Positions 1 through 5,685 of a stretch of DNA of 6,322 bases are shown piece after piece. Source of the DNA: Mucilaginibacter sp. UBA4741 (GTDB lineage Bacteria; Bacteroidota; Bacteroidia; Sphingobacteriales; Sphingobacteriaceae); assembly GCA_002403905.1 (NCBI GenBank), contig DHIR01000015.1:1-6322 (forward strand), given 5' to 3'. The position numbers were made by a program, and so were the translations under genes. The notes below the pieces were generated by a model that made no database searches, was not told where the DNA came from, and saw only the letters and a program-made list of their open reading frames with translations. The first letter of the stretch is position 1. The number at the start of each line of letters is the position of its first letter.

Positions 1-98
1 CAGAATCATCCGTTTAATAAGATTCAGTCCGTAAATATTAAACGTTAAAATTTTAACCGGACAGCAATGATTTTTTTACAAAAAATAAAAATAATCTA
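1..98. other. AT-rich left flank without a supported gene
   Basis: No coding region can be supported here. One plus-strand frame is open from the window edge to a TAA at 46-48 and could be the last 15 codons of an upstream gene, but nothing in it is recognisable. A minus-strand ATG at 9-7 could start a divergent gene running off the left edge, but only three codons are visible. The stretch contains a perfect 14-bp palindrome (GTTAAAATTTTAAC, 44-57) and adjacent T and A tracts (71-77, 80-85) of the kind often found upstream of promoters. No role is assigned. Confidence 0.5.
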
Positions 99-128
99 TT
101 GATAAATCAATTTTAACTATTACATTTA
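99..128 (+). promoter_or_regulatory. Candidate Bacteroidota-type promoter for the aromatic operon
   Basis: TTG at 99-101 is followed after 19 bases by TACATTTA at 121-128. This resembles the Bacteroidota promoter pattern (-33 TTG, about 19 bases, -7 TAnnTTTG), with the final G replaced by A. Transcription would begin near 135, about 10 bases before the leader-peptide ATG at 145. A short inverted repeat (TTGAT-AA-ATCAA, 99-110) overlaps the -33 element and might be an operator or chance. The assignment is by motif only; in such AT-rich DNA a fortuitous match is possible. Confidence 0.42.
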
Positions 129-144
129 CGCCGAAATAAAAGCA

Positions 145-210
145 ATGAAATTAACAAGCGCATATTTTTATGGTTACTACTTTTACTTTAATAGTAAGAG
201 CCGGGACTAA
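145..210 (+). CDS. Tyr/Phe-rich attenuator leader peptide (21 aa)
   Basis: This 21-codon reading frame starts at ATG 145 and ends at TAA 208-210. The peptide is MKLTSAYFYGYYFYFNSKSRD; residues 7-15 include eight aromatic residues (Tyr 7, 9, 11, 12, 14 and Phe 8, 13, 15) broken only by Gly10. It sits directly upstream of a terminator/antiterminator pair and of pheA, the position held by pheL in front of enterobacterial pheA. The inferred role is as a ribosome-stalling sensor rather than a functional peptide: scarce Tyr-tRNA or Phe-tRNA halts the ribosome between 163 and 189. Its last three codons and the first base of the stop form the 5' arm of the antiterminator. There are no Trp codons. The start has an A-rich upstream and no clear Shine-Dalgarno, like the other genes here. 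The clustering of aromatic codons combined with the hairpins makes coincidence unlikely. Confidence 0.88.
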   Translation: MKLTSAYFYGYYFYFNSKSRD

Positions 211-249
211 TATGCACTAAACACATATAAAGAATTTAAAAGTCCCGGC
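200..249 (+). promoter_or_regulatory. Antiterminator hairpin of the aromatic attenuator
   Basis: GCCGGGACT (200-208) is perfectly complementary to AGTCCCGGC (241-249), giving a 9-bp GC-rich stem. A small inner helix (ATATG 210-214 with CATAT 224-228) can form in its loop. The 3' arm is the same sequence that serves as the 5' arm of the terminator, so the two structures exclude each other. The 5' arm overlaps the end and stop codon of the leader peptide. A ribosome that reaches the stop covers it and lets the terminator form; a ribosome stalled on the Tyr/Phe codons upstream leaves it free. The base pairing is seen in the sequence; the switching behaviour is inferred from the established his/phe/trp attenuation model. 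Confidence 0.85.
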
Positions 250-274
250 CTATAAAGCCGGGATTTTTTATTTT
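238..274 (+). terminator. Rho-independent attenuator terminator before pheA
   Basis: TCCCGGC (243-249) and GCCGGGA (257-263) form a perfect 7-bp stem around a 7-base loop. The run TTTTTT-A-TTTT follows at 264-274. The stem can extend through the T run by a G-U pair (242/264) and A-U pairs (238-241 with 265-268). It lies only 9 bases before the pheA ATG, so terminated transcripts would exclude the whole operon. It competes with the antiterminator for bases 241-249. Confidence 0.88.
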
Positions 275-283
275 AACAGAATT

Positions 284-1201
284 ATGAAGAAAGAAAAACC
301 CAGAGTTGCCATACAGGGCATACGCGCCTCGTTCCACGAAGAGGCTGCCTTTAAATATTTTGGAGAAAACATCCAGACTATTGAGTGTAACTCTTTTAAG
401 CAAACATTTGATGCTTTAGAGAACAATCAGGCTGATTATGTGGTAATGGCAATTGAGAACAGTATAGCTGGTAGCATACTGCCTAACTACTCATTGTTAT
501 TGAATTATAACTTCCCTGTTATTGGTGAAATTTACCTGCCCATACAGTTACATTTAATGGCTTTGCCGGGTGTTGCATTTGAACAAGTAAAATACGTAAC
601 TTCGCACCCAATCGCTATACGCCAGTGTGTCGACTTTTTTGATGAGTATCCTCATTTAAAAATTGTTGAAAGCAGTGATACTGCTGCCTGCGCGAAACGT
701 ATAAGTGAGGAAAAATTAACTGATACTGTTGCTATAGCAAACACCCTAGCTGCCAAACTTTATGGTTTGGATATCATTGAGCGCCGTATCGAATCTAATA
801 AAAAGAATTTCACACGTTTTCTGATATTAACCACGCATGAAAAGGCGGCTAAGCCAGCATCTGCCAACAAAGCATCGTTATGCTTCCAGGTAAGCAACCA
901 GGTTGGCGCATTGGCTAAAGTGTTAAATATTTTTGCTAACCAGGGCGTTAACATGAGCAAGATACAATCGATGCCGGTGTTGGGTAAGCGTAATGAGTAT
1001 AATTTTTATGTTGATGTAGAGTGGGAAGAAAACAAGCATTATGATACCGCTGTAAAACAGATATTAAAATATACCCACAACTTTAACATACTGGGCGAGT
1101 ATAAACGCCATGAGGACGAAAGCAATTTAGAAAAACAGTTAAACATTGCACCGGCTAAGCCCGAAAGAAAATACATCAGCATTAAAAAACTGGCAAAGTA
1201 G
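284..1201 (+). CDS. pheA: Prephenate dehydratase (monofunctional, with ACT domain)
   Basis: This cytoplasmic enzyme converts prephenate to phenylpyruvate, the committed step to phenylalanine. The 305-residue protein has the two-lobed dehydratase domain at about residues 6-182, including the N-terminal IQGIRASFHEEAA segment, IENSIAGSI (57-65) and the family's catalytic TRF motif in KKNFTRFLIL (T177-R178-F179). An ACT regulatory domain follows at about 198-275, with GAL at 208-210. The usual ESRP phenylalanine-binding motif reads QSMP (228-231), so feedback sensitivity should not be assumed identical to E. coli. There is no N-terminal chorismate mutase as in the enterobacterial P-protein; the next gene carries that activity. 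The last 25 or so residues form a basic tail beyond the ACT domain. The gene begins 73 bases after the leader-peptide stop and is the first to be silenced by the attenuator. Confidence 0.95.
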   Translation: MKKEKPRVAIQGIRASFHEEAAFKYFGENIQTIECNSFKQTFDALENNQADYVVMAIENSIAGSILPNYSLLLNYNFPVIGEIYLPIQLHLMALPGVAFEQVKYVTSHPIAIRQCVDFFDEYPHLKIVESSDTAACAKRISEEKLTDTVAIANTLAAKLYGLDIIERRIESNKKNFTRFLILTTHEKAAKPASANKASLCFQVSNQVGALAKVLNIFANQGVNMSKIQSMPVLGKRNEYNFYVDVEWEENKHYDTAVKQILKYTHNFNILGEYKRHEDESNLEKQLNIAPAKPERKYISIKKLAK

Positions 1202-1250
1202 AAAGATCAATTAAATAGTAAAAAAGACATTATAATAATATAAACAAACA

Positions 1251-2381
1251 ATGAAACTTGATTTAAACATCCAACCATTAAACACCTGGATAACAGCAAC
1301 TAAAGAACCACTGTTAATAGCCGGCCCGTGCAGCGCAGAAACCGAAGACCAGTTGGTGGCAACAGCCCATTTATTAAAAAACACCGGTCGCGTTACCGCG
1401 TTACGTGCAGGTATATGGAAACCACGTACCCGTCCCGGAGAGTTTGAAGGAATTGGCAGCATTGGTTTAGAGTGGTTAAAGCGCGCTAAAGCAGAAACAG
1501 GCTTACCAACAGCTGTTGAAGTTGCTACAGCAAAACACGTAGAAGAAGCTTTAAAAGCAGGTGTTGATATTTTATGGGTGGGCGCGCGCTCAACTGCTAA
1601 CCCTTTCACCGTACAGGAAATTGCTGATGCTTTAAAAGGTGTTGATATCCCGGTTATGGTTAAAAACCCGGTTAACCCTGATATCTCTTTATGGATTGGT
1701 GCTTTAGAACGTATCAATAATGCAGGTATTACTAAATTGGCAGCTATACACCGTGGATTTTCATCATACGAAAAATCAGCTTTCCGTAACGAGCCGATGT
1801 GGGATATTGCTATCCATTTGAAAACTTTGGCACCACATTTACCATTGATCTGCGATCCAAGCCATATTTCTGGTAATCGTGATCTGATTGCTTATGTATC
1901 ACAAAAAGCATTGGATCTGGATATGCAGGGCTTGATGATCGAGTCGCATATTGATCCTAGCGTTGCCTGGACAGATGCTAAACAACAAGTTACCCCAGCT
2001 GCTTTAGCCGAGTTAATTGATCATTTAACTTTACGCAAGCCGGAAACCAGCAACGCGCAGGTAAACGACAAATTAAGCGAACTACGTAATAACATTGATA
2101 AAATAGACGATCTGATTATCCAAAAAATGGCTGAGCGTATGAAAATTGCTGAGCAGATAGGTACCTACAAAAAAGATAACAACATCACTATCTTACAGGT
2201 TAACCGTTGGGATGAGATATTACATAAACGTATAAACTACGGTAAAGCATTAAAATTAAGCCCGGACTTTACAGAGAAATTATTAGAGCTGATCCACAGC
2301 GAATCTATCCGTAAACAAACCGAGATTATGAACAAGGACCAGGCAGCTGGCCAACAGGCAGAGAAACTTACGCACGTTTAA
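1251..2381 (+). CDS. aroF: DAHP synthase (type I-beta) / chorismate mutase (AroQ) fusion
   Basis: The N-terminal domain (about 15-262) condenses phosphoenolpyruvate and erythrose 4-phosphate to DAHP, the first shikimate step. The AroQ domain (about 270-360) converts chorismate to prephenate. Visible DAHP synthase signatures are GPCSAE (25-30), the PEP-binding KPRT (57-60), IHRG (166-169), and probable metal ligands C27, H205 (DPSH), E231 and D242. The mutase domain keeps residues matching E. coli R11, R28, K39 and Q88 (R279, R296, K307, Q356), but the D48 and E52 positions appear as Q316 and W320. In Bacteroidota enzymes of this architecture the mutase domain also regulates the synthase allosterically. 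The gene lies 49 bases after pheA with no terminator between. It fits this place well, since its mutase product is the PheA substrate. The symbol is uncertain: aroF, aroG and aroA are all used for such fusions. Confidence 0.95.
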   Translation: MKLDLNIQPLNTWITATKEPLLIAGPCSAETEDQLVATAHLLKNTGRVTALRAGIWKPRTRPGEFEGIGSIGLEWLKRAKAETGLPTAVEVATAKHVEEALKAGVDILWVGARSTANPFTVQEIADALKGVDIPVMVKNPVNPDISLWIGALERINNAGITKLAAIHRGFSSYEKSAFRNEPMWDIAIHLKTLAPHLPLICDPSHISGNRDLIAYVSQKALDLDMQGLMIESHIDPSVAWTDAKQQVTPAALAELIDHLTLRKPETSNAQVNDKLSELRNNIDKIDDLIIQKMAERMKIAEQIGTYKKDNNITILQVNRWDEILHKRINYGKALKLSPDFTEKLLELIHSESIRKQTEIMNKDQAAGQQAEKLTHV

Positions 2382-2387
2382 TACATA

Positions 2388-3668
2388 ATGAGTCAGAATA
2401 TTCTGCTTTCTAAAAAGTCGAAGTCAGTAAATGGCGAGGTGCATCTTACCGGCTCAAAAAGCGAGTGCAACCGTGCGCTGGTTATTGAGGCTTTAAGTAA
2501 TGATAAGGTGCGCGTTGAAAACATATCAGACGCGGCAGATGCGGTTACTTTATCAAAAGTACTGGGCCTAACCTTGCAGACTGTTGGTTATGAGCCACAA
2601 CCTATAACCCACCAGTTGGAGCATAAAGTGGTAAACATTGGCCCGGCTGGTACTGCCATGCGTTTTTTAACCGCTTACTATACGTTGCAGGATGAAGAAG
2701 TTGTTTTAACCGGCAGCGAACGCATGAAGCAGCGCCCTATTGGTATTTTGGTTGATGCCTTGCGCAAGCTGGGTGCCGAGATCAGTTATGAGGAAAACGA
2801 GGGCTTCCCTCCCATTCGCATAAAGGGTAATATTAAGCAGCAAACAAATGTTATCAGTATAAAAGGTAATATCAGCAGCCAGTATATTACTGCACTTTTG
2901 CTAATTGCCGCTAAATTACCACAAGGTTTAGAACTGCATATTGAAGGCGACCTAACATCGCGCCCGTATGTTGAAATGACTTTGGCTATGTTACAGCAGG
3001 CTGGTATACAGCATGTTTGGAACGACAACGTCATAAGCATTGCTAACCAGGAATTTAAAGAAACAGTTTTACCTGTTGAACCTGATTGGAGCGCGGCATC
3101 ATACTGGTACGCTATAGCAGCATTGGCAGATCAGGCTGATCTGTTTTTGCATGGTTTAACCCAATATAGCTTACAAGGCGATAGCGTTATTACCGAGATC
3201 ATGGCTAACTTTGGTATCACCTCGCAATTTAGGGATGGTGGCGTACATTTGGTTAAGGAAGCAAAGCCTATCAGTCGTAAAATATTTGACTTGAAAGAAT
3301 GCCCTGATCTGGCGCAAACTATTATTGTTGTATGCGCGGCGCTAAACCATGAAGCTACTTTTACCGGATTGGAAACTCTAAAGATCAAAGAAACAGACCG
3401 TATATTGGCTCTTCAAAACGAGCTGGCTAAAATGGGGGTTAAACTGATAGAGAAGGGCCAAACCTACAAGCTGGATTGCAGCGAAAAGTTTATCCCGGAG
3501 CGTATGTTCATTAACACTTATGATGACCACCGTATGGCGATGGCCTTTGCACCACTGGCTTTGGTGATACCACAACTAGAGGTTGAAGATTCATTGGTAG
3601 TAGAAAAGTCATACCCTGCTTTCTGGACAGATTTGGAAAAAGTAGGATTTGAAATAAAAGATATATAA
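2388..3668 (+). CDS. aroA: 3-phosphoshikimate 1-carboxyvinyltransferase (EPSP synthase)
   Basis: This enzyme transfers the enolpyruvyl group of PEP to shikimate 3-phosphate, the sixth shikimate step. The 426-residue protein has full family length. Signatures include GSKS (22-25, K24) followed by N28-R29, AGTAMRF (87-93), RPIG (116-119), SSQYITA (163-169), the CPDLAQT segment with the probable catalytic D307, KETDR (334-338, E335), DDHRMA (379-384) and K407 near the C terminus. G88 matches the glyphosate-relevant G96 of E. coli. The next proline of the usual NAGTAMRPL motif is replaced by F93, and the asparagine is P86. The gene starts 6 bases after the DAHP synthase stop, so the two are surely co-transcribed and possibly translationally coupled. 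The ATG gives the expected N terminus. Confidence 0.96.
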   Translation: MSQNILLSKKSKSVNGEVHLTGSKSECNRALVIEALSNDKVRVENISDAADAVTLSKVLGLTLQTVGYEPQPITHQLEHKVVNIGPAGTAMRFLTAYYTLQDEEVVLTGSERMKQRPIGILVDALRKLGAEISYEENEGFPPIRIKGNIKQQTNVISIKGNISSQYITALLLIAAKLPQGLELHIEGDLTSRPYVEMTLAMLQQAGIQHVWNDNVISIANQEFKETVLPVEPDWSAASYWYAIAALADQADLFLHGLTQYSLQGDSVITEIMANFGITSQFRDGGVHLVKEAKPISRKIFDLKECPDLAQTIIVVCAALNHEATFTGLETLKIKETDRILALQNELAKMGVKLIEKGQTYKLDCSEKFIPERMFINTYDDHRMAMAFAPLALVIPQLEVEDSLVVEKSYPAFWTDLEKVGFEIKDI

Positions 3669-3696
3669 GGGTAAAGGTAATTACATCCGAAGTAAC

Positions 3697-3729
3697 TCAC
3701 TCATTCAATAATTCACTCATTCAATAATT
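3697..3729 (+). repeat. Perfect 16-bp tandem duplication before aroC
   Basis: The unit TCACTCATTCAATAAT occurs at 3697-3712 and again at 3713-3728 with no mismatch, followed by one more T. It fills half of the 65-base gap between aroA and aroC and ends 5 bases before the aroC ATG. No hairpin, T tract or convincing promoter is visible in the gap. A recent slippage duplication in the leader of aroC is the simplest reading; effect on expression is unknown. Confidence 0.9.
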
Positions 3730-3733
3730 AAGC

Positions 3734-4834
3734 ATGGCAGGTAATTCATTCGGACAATTATTCAGGATAACCACATTTGGCGAGTCGCATGGCGAAGCTA
3801 TAGGTGTAATTATTGACGGTTGCCCGTCGCAATTACCGGTGGATATGGAATACATCCAGGGCGAGTTGGATAAACGCAAGCCCGGCCAGTCTAAAATTAC
3901 TACCCAACGTAAAGAGAGCGATACAGTTAGGATACTTTCAGGCGTTTTCGAAGGTAAAACAACCGGCACCCCTATCATGATGCTGATCCCTAACGAGGAC
4001 CAGCGCAGTAAAGATTATAACCATAATACAGACGTTTTCCGCCCATCACATGCAGATTATACCTATCAAACCAAATACGGTATCCGCGATCATCGTGGTG
4101 GTGGCCGTTCATCGGCCCGCGAAACCGCGGCGCGTGTAGCTGCCGGCGCTTTGGCCAAACTGTTATTGAAAACGCAGGGGATAGAGATCGTTGCCCACGT
4201 TAGCAGCGTAGGCAAAATAAACGCGCCTAACGTAGAGATAACCAGCGCGCAGGAGTTTATAAACGAACGCGAAAAAAACATTGTACGCTGCGCGGATCCG
4301 GCGACAGCCGAAGAAATGATCGAGTTCATTGATTCGGTGCGTAAGGATGGAGATACGGTAGGAGGCAAAGTAATTTGTCATATACTAAACTGCCCGGTTG
4401 GCTTAGGCGAACCTGTTTTTGATAAACTACATGCCGAACTAGGCAAAGCTATGCTAAGCATAAACGCGGTACACGGCTTTGAATTTGGATCGGGCTTTGC
4501 AGGTAGTGAAATGCGTGGGTCAGAACATAACGACATCTTCGTCAAAACGCACTTAGGCGACGTTAAAACCATTACCAACTACTCGGGTGGTATACAAGGT
4601 GGTATTAGCAACGGAATGCCTATAGACTTTAAAGTGGCCTTTAAACCTGTTGCTACCATTATGCAAACCCAAGCCACTATTGACAGCGCCGGCAACGCCG
4701 CCGAAATATCAGGCAAGGGCCGTCATGATCCTTGTGTGGTGCCACGAGCTGTACCTATTGTTGAAGCCATGGCAGCGTTGGTTATTGCAGATTATTGGTT
4801 GAGGAATAGGAATACTATTTTACCGCAAGCGTAA
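3734..4834 (+). CDS. aroC: Chorismate synthase
   Basis: This enzyme uses reduced FMN to eliminate phosphate from EPSP, giving chorismate, the last shared precursor of Phe, Tyr and Trp. All three family signatures are present: [17 protein letters not shown] (15-31, with H19), the [20 protein letters not shown] segment (121-140), and [16 protein letters not shown] (330-345). H106 in PSHADYT is in the region of the second catalytic histidine of the family. At 366 residues it is full length and probably homotetrameric like other members. It follows aroA by 65 bases and abuts the HAD gene directly (TAAATG). The final residues [11 protein letters not shown] are encoded a second time downstream of the HAD gene, marking a recombination event at this 3' end. 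The gene looks more GC-rich than the HAD gene after it. Confidence 0.97.
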   Translation: MAGNSFGQLFRITTFGESHGEAIGVIIDGCPSQLPVDMEYIQGELDKRKPGQSKITTQRKESDTVRILSGVFEGKTTGTPIMMLIPNEDQRSKDYNHNTDVFRPSHADYTYQTKYGIRDHRGGGRSSARETAARVAAGALAKLLLKTQGIEIVAHVSSVGKINAPNVEITSAQEFINEREKNIVRCADPATAEEMIEFIDSVRKDGDTVGGKVICHILNCPVGLGEPVFDKLHAELGKAMLSINAVHGFEFGSGFAGSEMRGSEHNDIFVKTHLGDVKTITNYSGGIQGGISNGMPIDFKVAFKPVATIMQTQATIDSAGNAAEISGKGRHDPCVVPRAVPIVEAMAALVIADYWLRNRNTILPQA

Positions 4835-5455
4835 ATGAAGCGAGCGCTAATATTGGATCTTGACAATACCATTTACCCGGTTAGCTCAATTGCCGATAAT
4901 CTATTCGCTCAGTTTTATGCACTGCTTGAACAAGACCCGGATATTGATTCGTCTCTCATTGAGGCATCTAAAGAAGAACTTACTCGCAGGCCTTTTCAGC
5001 ACGTAGCCGATGAGTTTAATTTTAGTACGGCACTAAAGAATAAAGGCGCGCAATTACTAAAGACAATAACTTATGATAAGCCGATGCAACCCTATGCAGA
5101 CTATCATCATATCCAAAAAATCAGTTTAGATAAATTTTTAGTGACTACGGGGTTTACTAATTTACAATACAGCAAAGTAAAGCAACTGGGTATAGAAAAA
5201 GACTTTAAAGAAATACATGTTGTTGACCCCGAAGTAAGCCCTAAAACCAAACTGGATATTTTTAAGGAGCTGATGGAAAAATATGATTACCAGCCAGCTG
5301 ATGTGCTGATTATTGGCGATGACCCACAATCAGAAATAAAAGCGGCATTAGCTTTAGGTATAGATACTTTTTTGTATGATCCTAATAACATTCATCCAAC
5401 TGCAATCACCACCTTTCGCGGCAACGATCTTGAAAAAGTTTTAGCAATCATTTAA
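4835..5455 (+). CDS. HAD-superfamily hydrolase (predicted small-molecule phosphatase)
   Basis: The 206-residue protein has the four HAD motifs in order: DLDNT (8-12, nucleophile D8 and acid/base D10), VTTG (103-106, motif II Thr), a lysine in SPKTK (K137 or K139, motif III), and GDDPQSE (161-167, motif IV acidic residues). The helical stretch between motifs I and II (about 17-95) is a type-C1 cap, as in phosphoglycolate phosphatase and pyrimidine 5'-nucleotidase relatives. Metal-dependent phosphate-ester hydrolysis in the cytoplasm is expected; the substrate cannot be read from sequence. Its ATG follows the aroC stop with no gap, so it depends on the operon for transcription and probably on aroC translation. 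It is visibly more AT-rich than aroC and is flanked by two copies of the aroC tail, which suggests it was joined here secondarily. No specific aromatic-pathway role is claimed. Confidence 0.9.
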   Translation: MKRALILDLDNTIYPVSSIADNLFAQFYALLEQDPDIDSSLIEASKEELTRRPFQHVADEFNFSTALKNKGAQLLKTITYDKPMQPYADYHHIQKISLDKFLVTTGFTNLQYSKVKQLGIEKDFKEIHVVDPEVSPKTKLDIFKELMEKYDYQPADVLIIGDDPQSEIKAALALGIDTFLYDPNNIHPTAITTFRGNDLEKVLAII

Positions 5456-5497
5456 GATCGTTGGTTGAGAAATAGGAATACGATATTGCCACAATAA
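5456..5497 (+). pseudogene. Relic of a second aroC 3' end
   Basis: Positions 5456-5494 match the intact aroC end (4790-4828) at 32 of 39 bases without gaps. Read in the same frame, 5462-5497 encodes [11 protein letters not shown] and a stop, the same residues as aroC 355-365; aroC itself has one further Ala. The five differences within that shared peptide (5470, 5482, 5485, 5488, 5491) are all at third codon positions and synonymous; two others (5459, 5460) lie before it. The relic begins right after the HAD stop and has no start or upstream coding part, so it is not expressed as a gene. It is inferred to be the leftover tail of a diverged aroC allele after recombination or partial deletion. 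Confidence 0.85.
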
Positions 5498-5526
5498 ACC
5501 GCTTTCTTTCCCCTCAACTGTTTCAT

Positions 5527-5564
5527 AAAAAAAGTGAATCAGTTTGAATCACCTGAATCACTTT
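5527..5564 (-). terminator. Probable rho-independent terminator of the minus-strand dinB gene
   Basis: AAAGTGA-A-TCAG (5531-5542) pairs with CTGA-A-TCACTTT (5553-5564), giving 11 base pairs with one A-A mismatch around a 10-base loop. On the minus strand the stem is followed by a T run (complement of A at 5527-5533, partly in the stem), as in an intrinsic terminator for transcription coming leftwards from the DinB gene, whose stop is 121 bases away. On the plus strand no T run follows, so termination of the aromatic operon here is doubtful. Confidence 0.6.
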
Positions 5565-5626
5565 CCGCATGCAACTTATTGAGAATAAACCACTTGAAAA
5601 AATCGAGCGAATCACTTTGAATCAGT
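5535..5626. repeat. Cluster of five GAATCA repeats
   Basis: GAATCA occurs at 5536, 5546, 5555, 5609 and 5619. Four of the five are preceded by T. The pairs are spaced 9-10 bases apart, about one helical turn. The 17-base segments at 5536-5552 and 5609-5625 match at 15 of 17 positions, and GAATCACTTT recurs exactly at 5555-5564 and 5609-5618. The first three copies make up the hairpin annotated as a terminator. This may be a small iterated intergenic repeat or a binding-site array; its role is unknown. Confidence 0.7.
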
Positions 5627-5646
5627 ACAAAAACATGTATATGTAT

Positions 5647-5673
5647 AGATCTCTCTCTTCGATCGAGATGACA
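5647..5673. repeat. Possible degenerate dispersed intergenic palindrome
   Basis: ATCTC (5649-5653) and GAGAT (5665-5669) are inverted around a loop containing the palindrome TCGATCGA (5659-5666), ending in GAGATGACA. Read on the minus strand it starts TGTCATCTCGATCGAAG, which resembles, from memory, a family of short dispersed repeats common between genes in Sphingobacteriaceae. It sits 13 bases downstream of the DinB stop, the typical location for such elements. Membership of a family cannot be shown from one copy. Confidence 0.4.
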
Positions 5674-5685
5674 TAGCTTTTTAGA

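Noticed and set aside
200..263. A T-box or metabolite riboswitch before pheA
   Set aside because: No T-box signature sequence or multi-helix aptamer was seen; the translated aromatic-codon run and two alternative stems explain the leader fully.
1211..1717. A 168-codon minus-strand open frame
   Set aside because: It lies entirely antisense to the start of the DAHP synthase, whose conserved motifs fill the same region; its translation shows no recognisable domain.
3669..3733. An internal promoter or terminator between aroA and aroC
   Set aside because: No TAnnTTTG-like element with a spaced TTG and no stem with a T run could be found in the gap.
4090..4381. Overlapping minus-strand open frames inside aroC
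   Set aside because: They are antisense to conserved chorismate synthase sequence and show no family features or independent start context.
4790..5497. Direct repeats around the HAD gene as attL/attR of an integrative element
   Set aside because: No integrase or other mobility gene lies between them, and the divergence is silent third-position change, which fits allelic recombination better than a recent site-specific insertion.
5527..5564. The hairpin as terminator of the aromatic operon
   Set aside because: On the plus strand the stem is followed by CCGCATGC rather than a T run; the T run exists only on the minus strand.
5535..5626. GAATCA array as a CRISPR
   Set aside because: The repeat unit is only 6-7 bases, the spacing is 9-10 bases, there are no spacers of suitable length and no cas genes.
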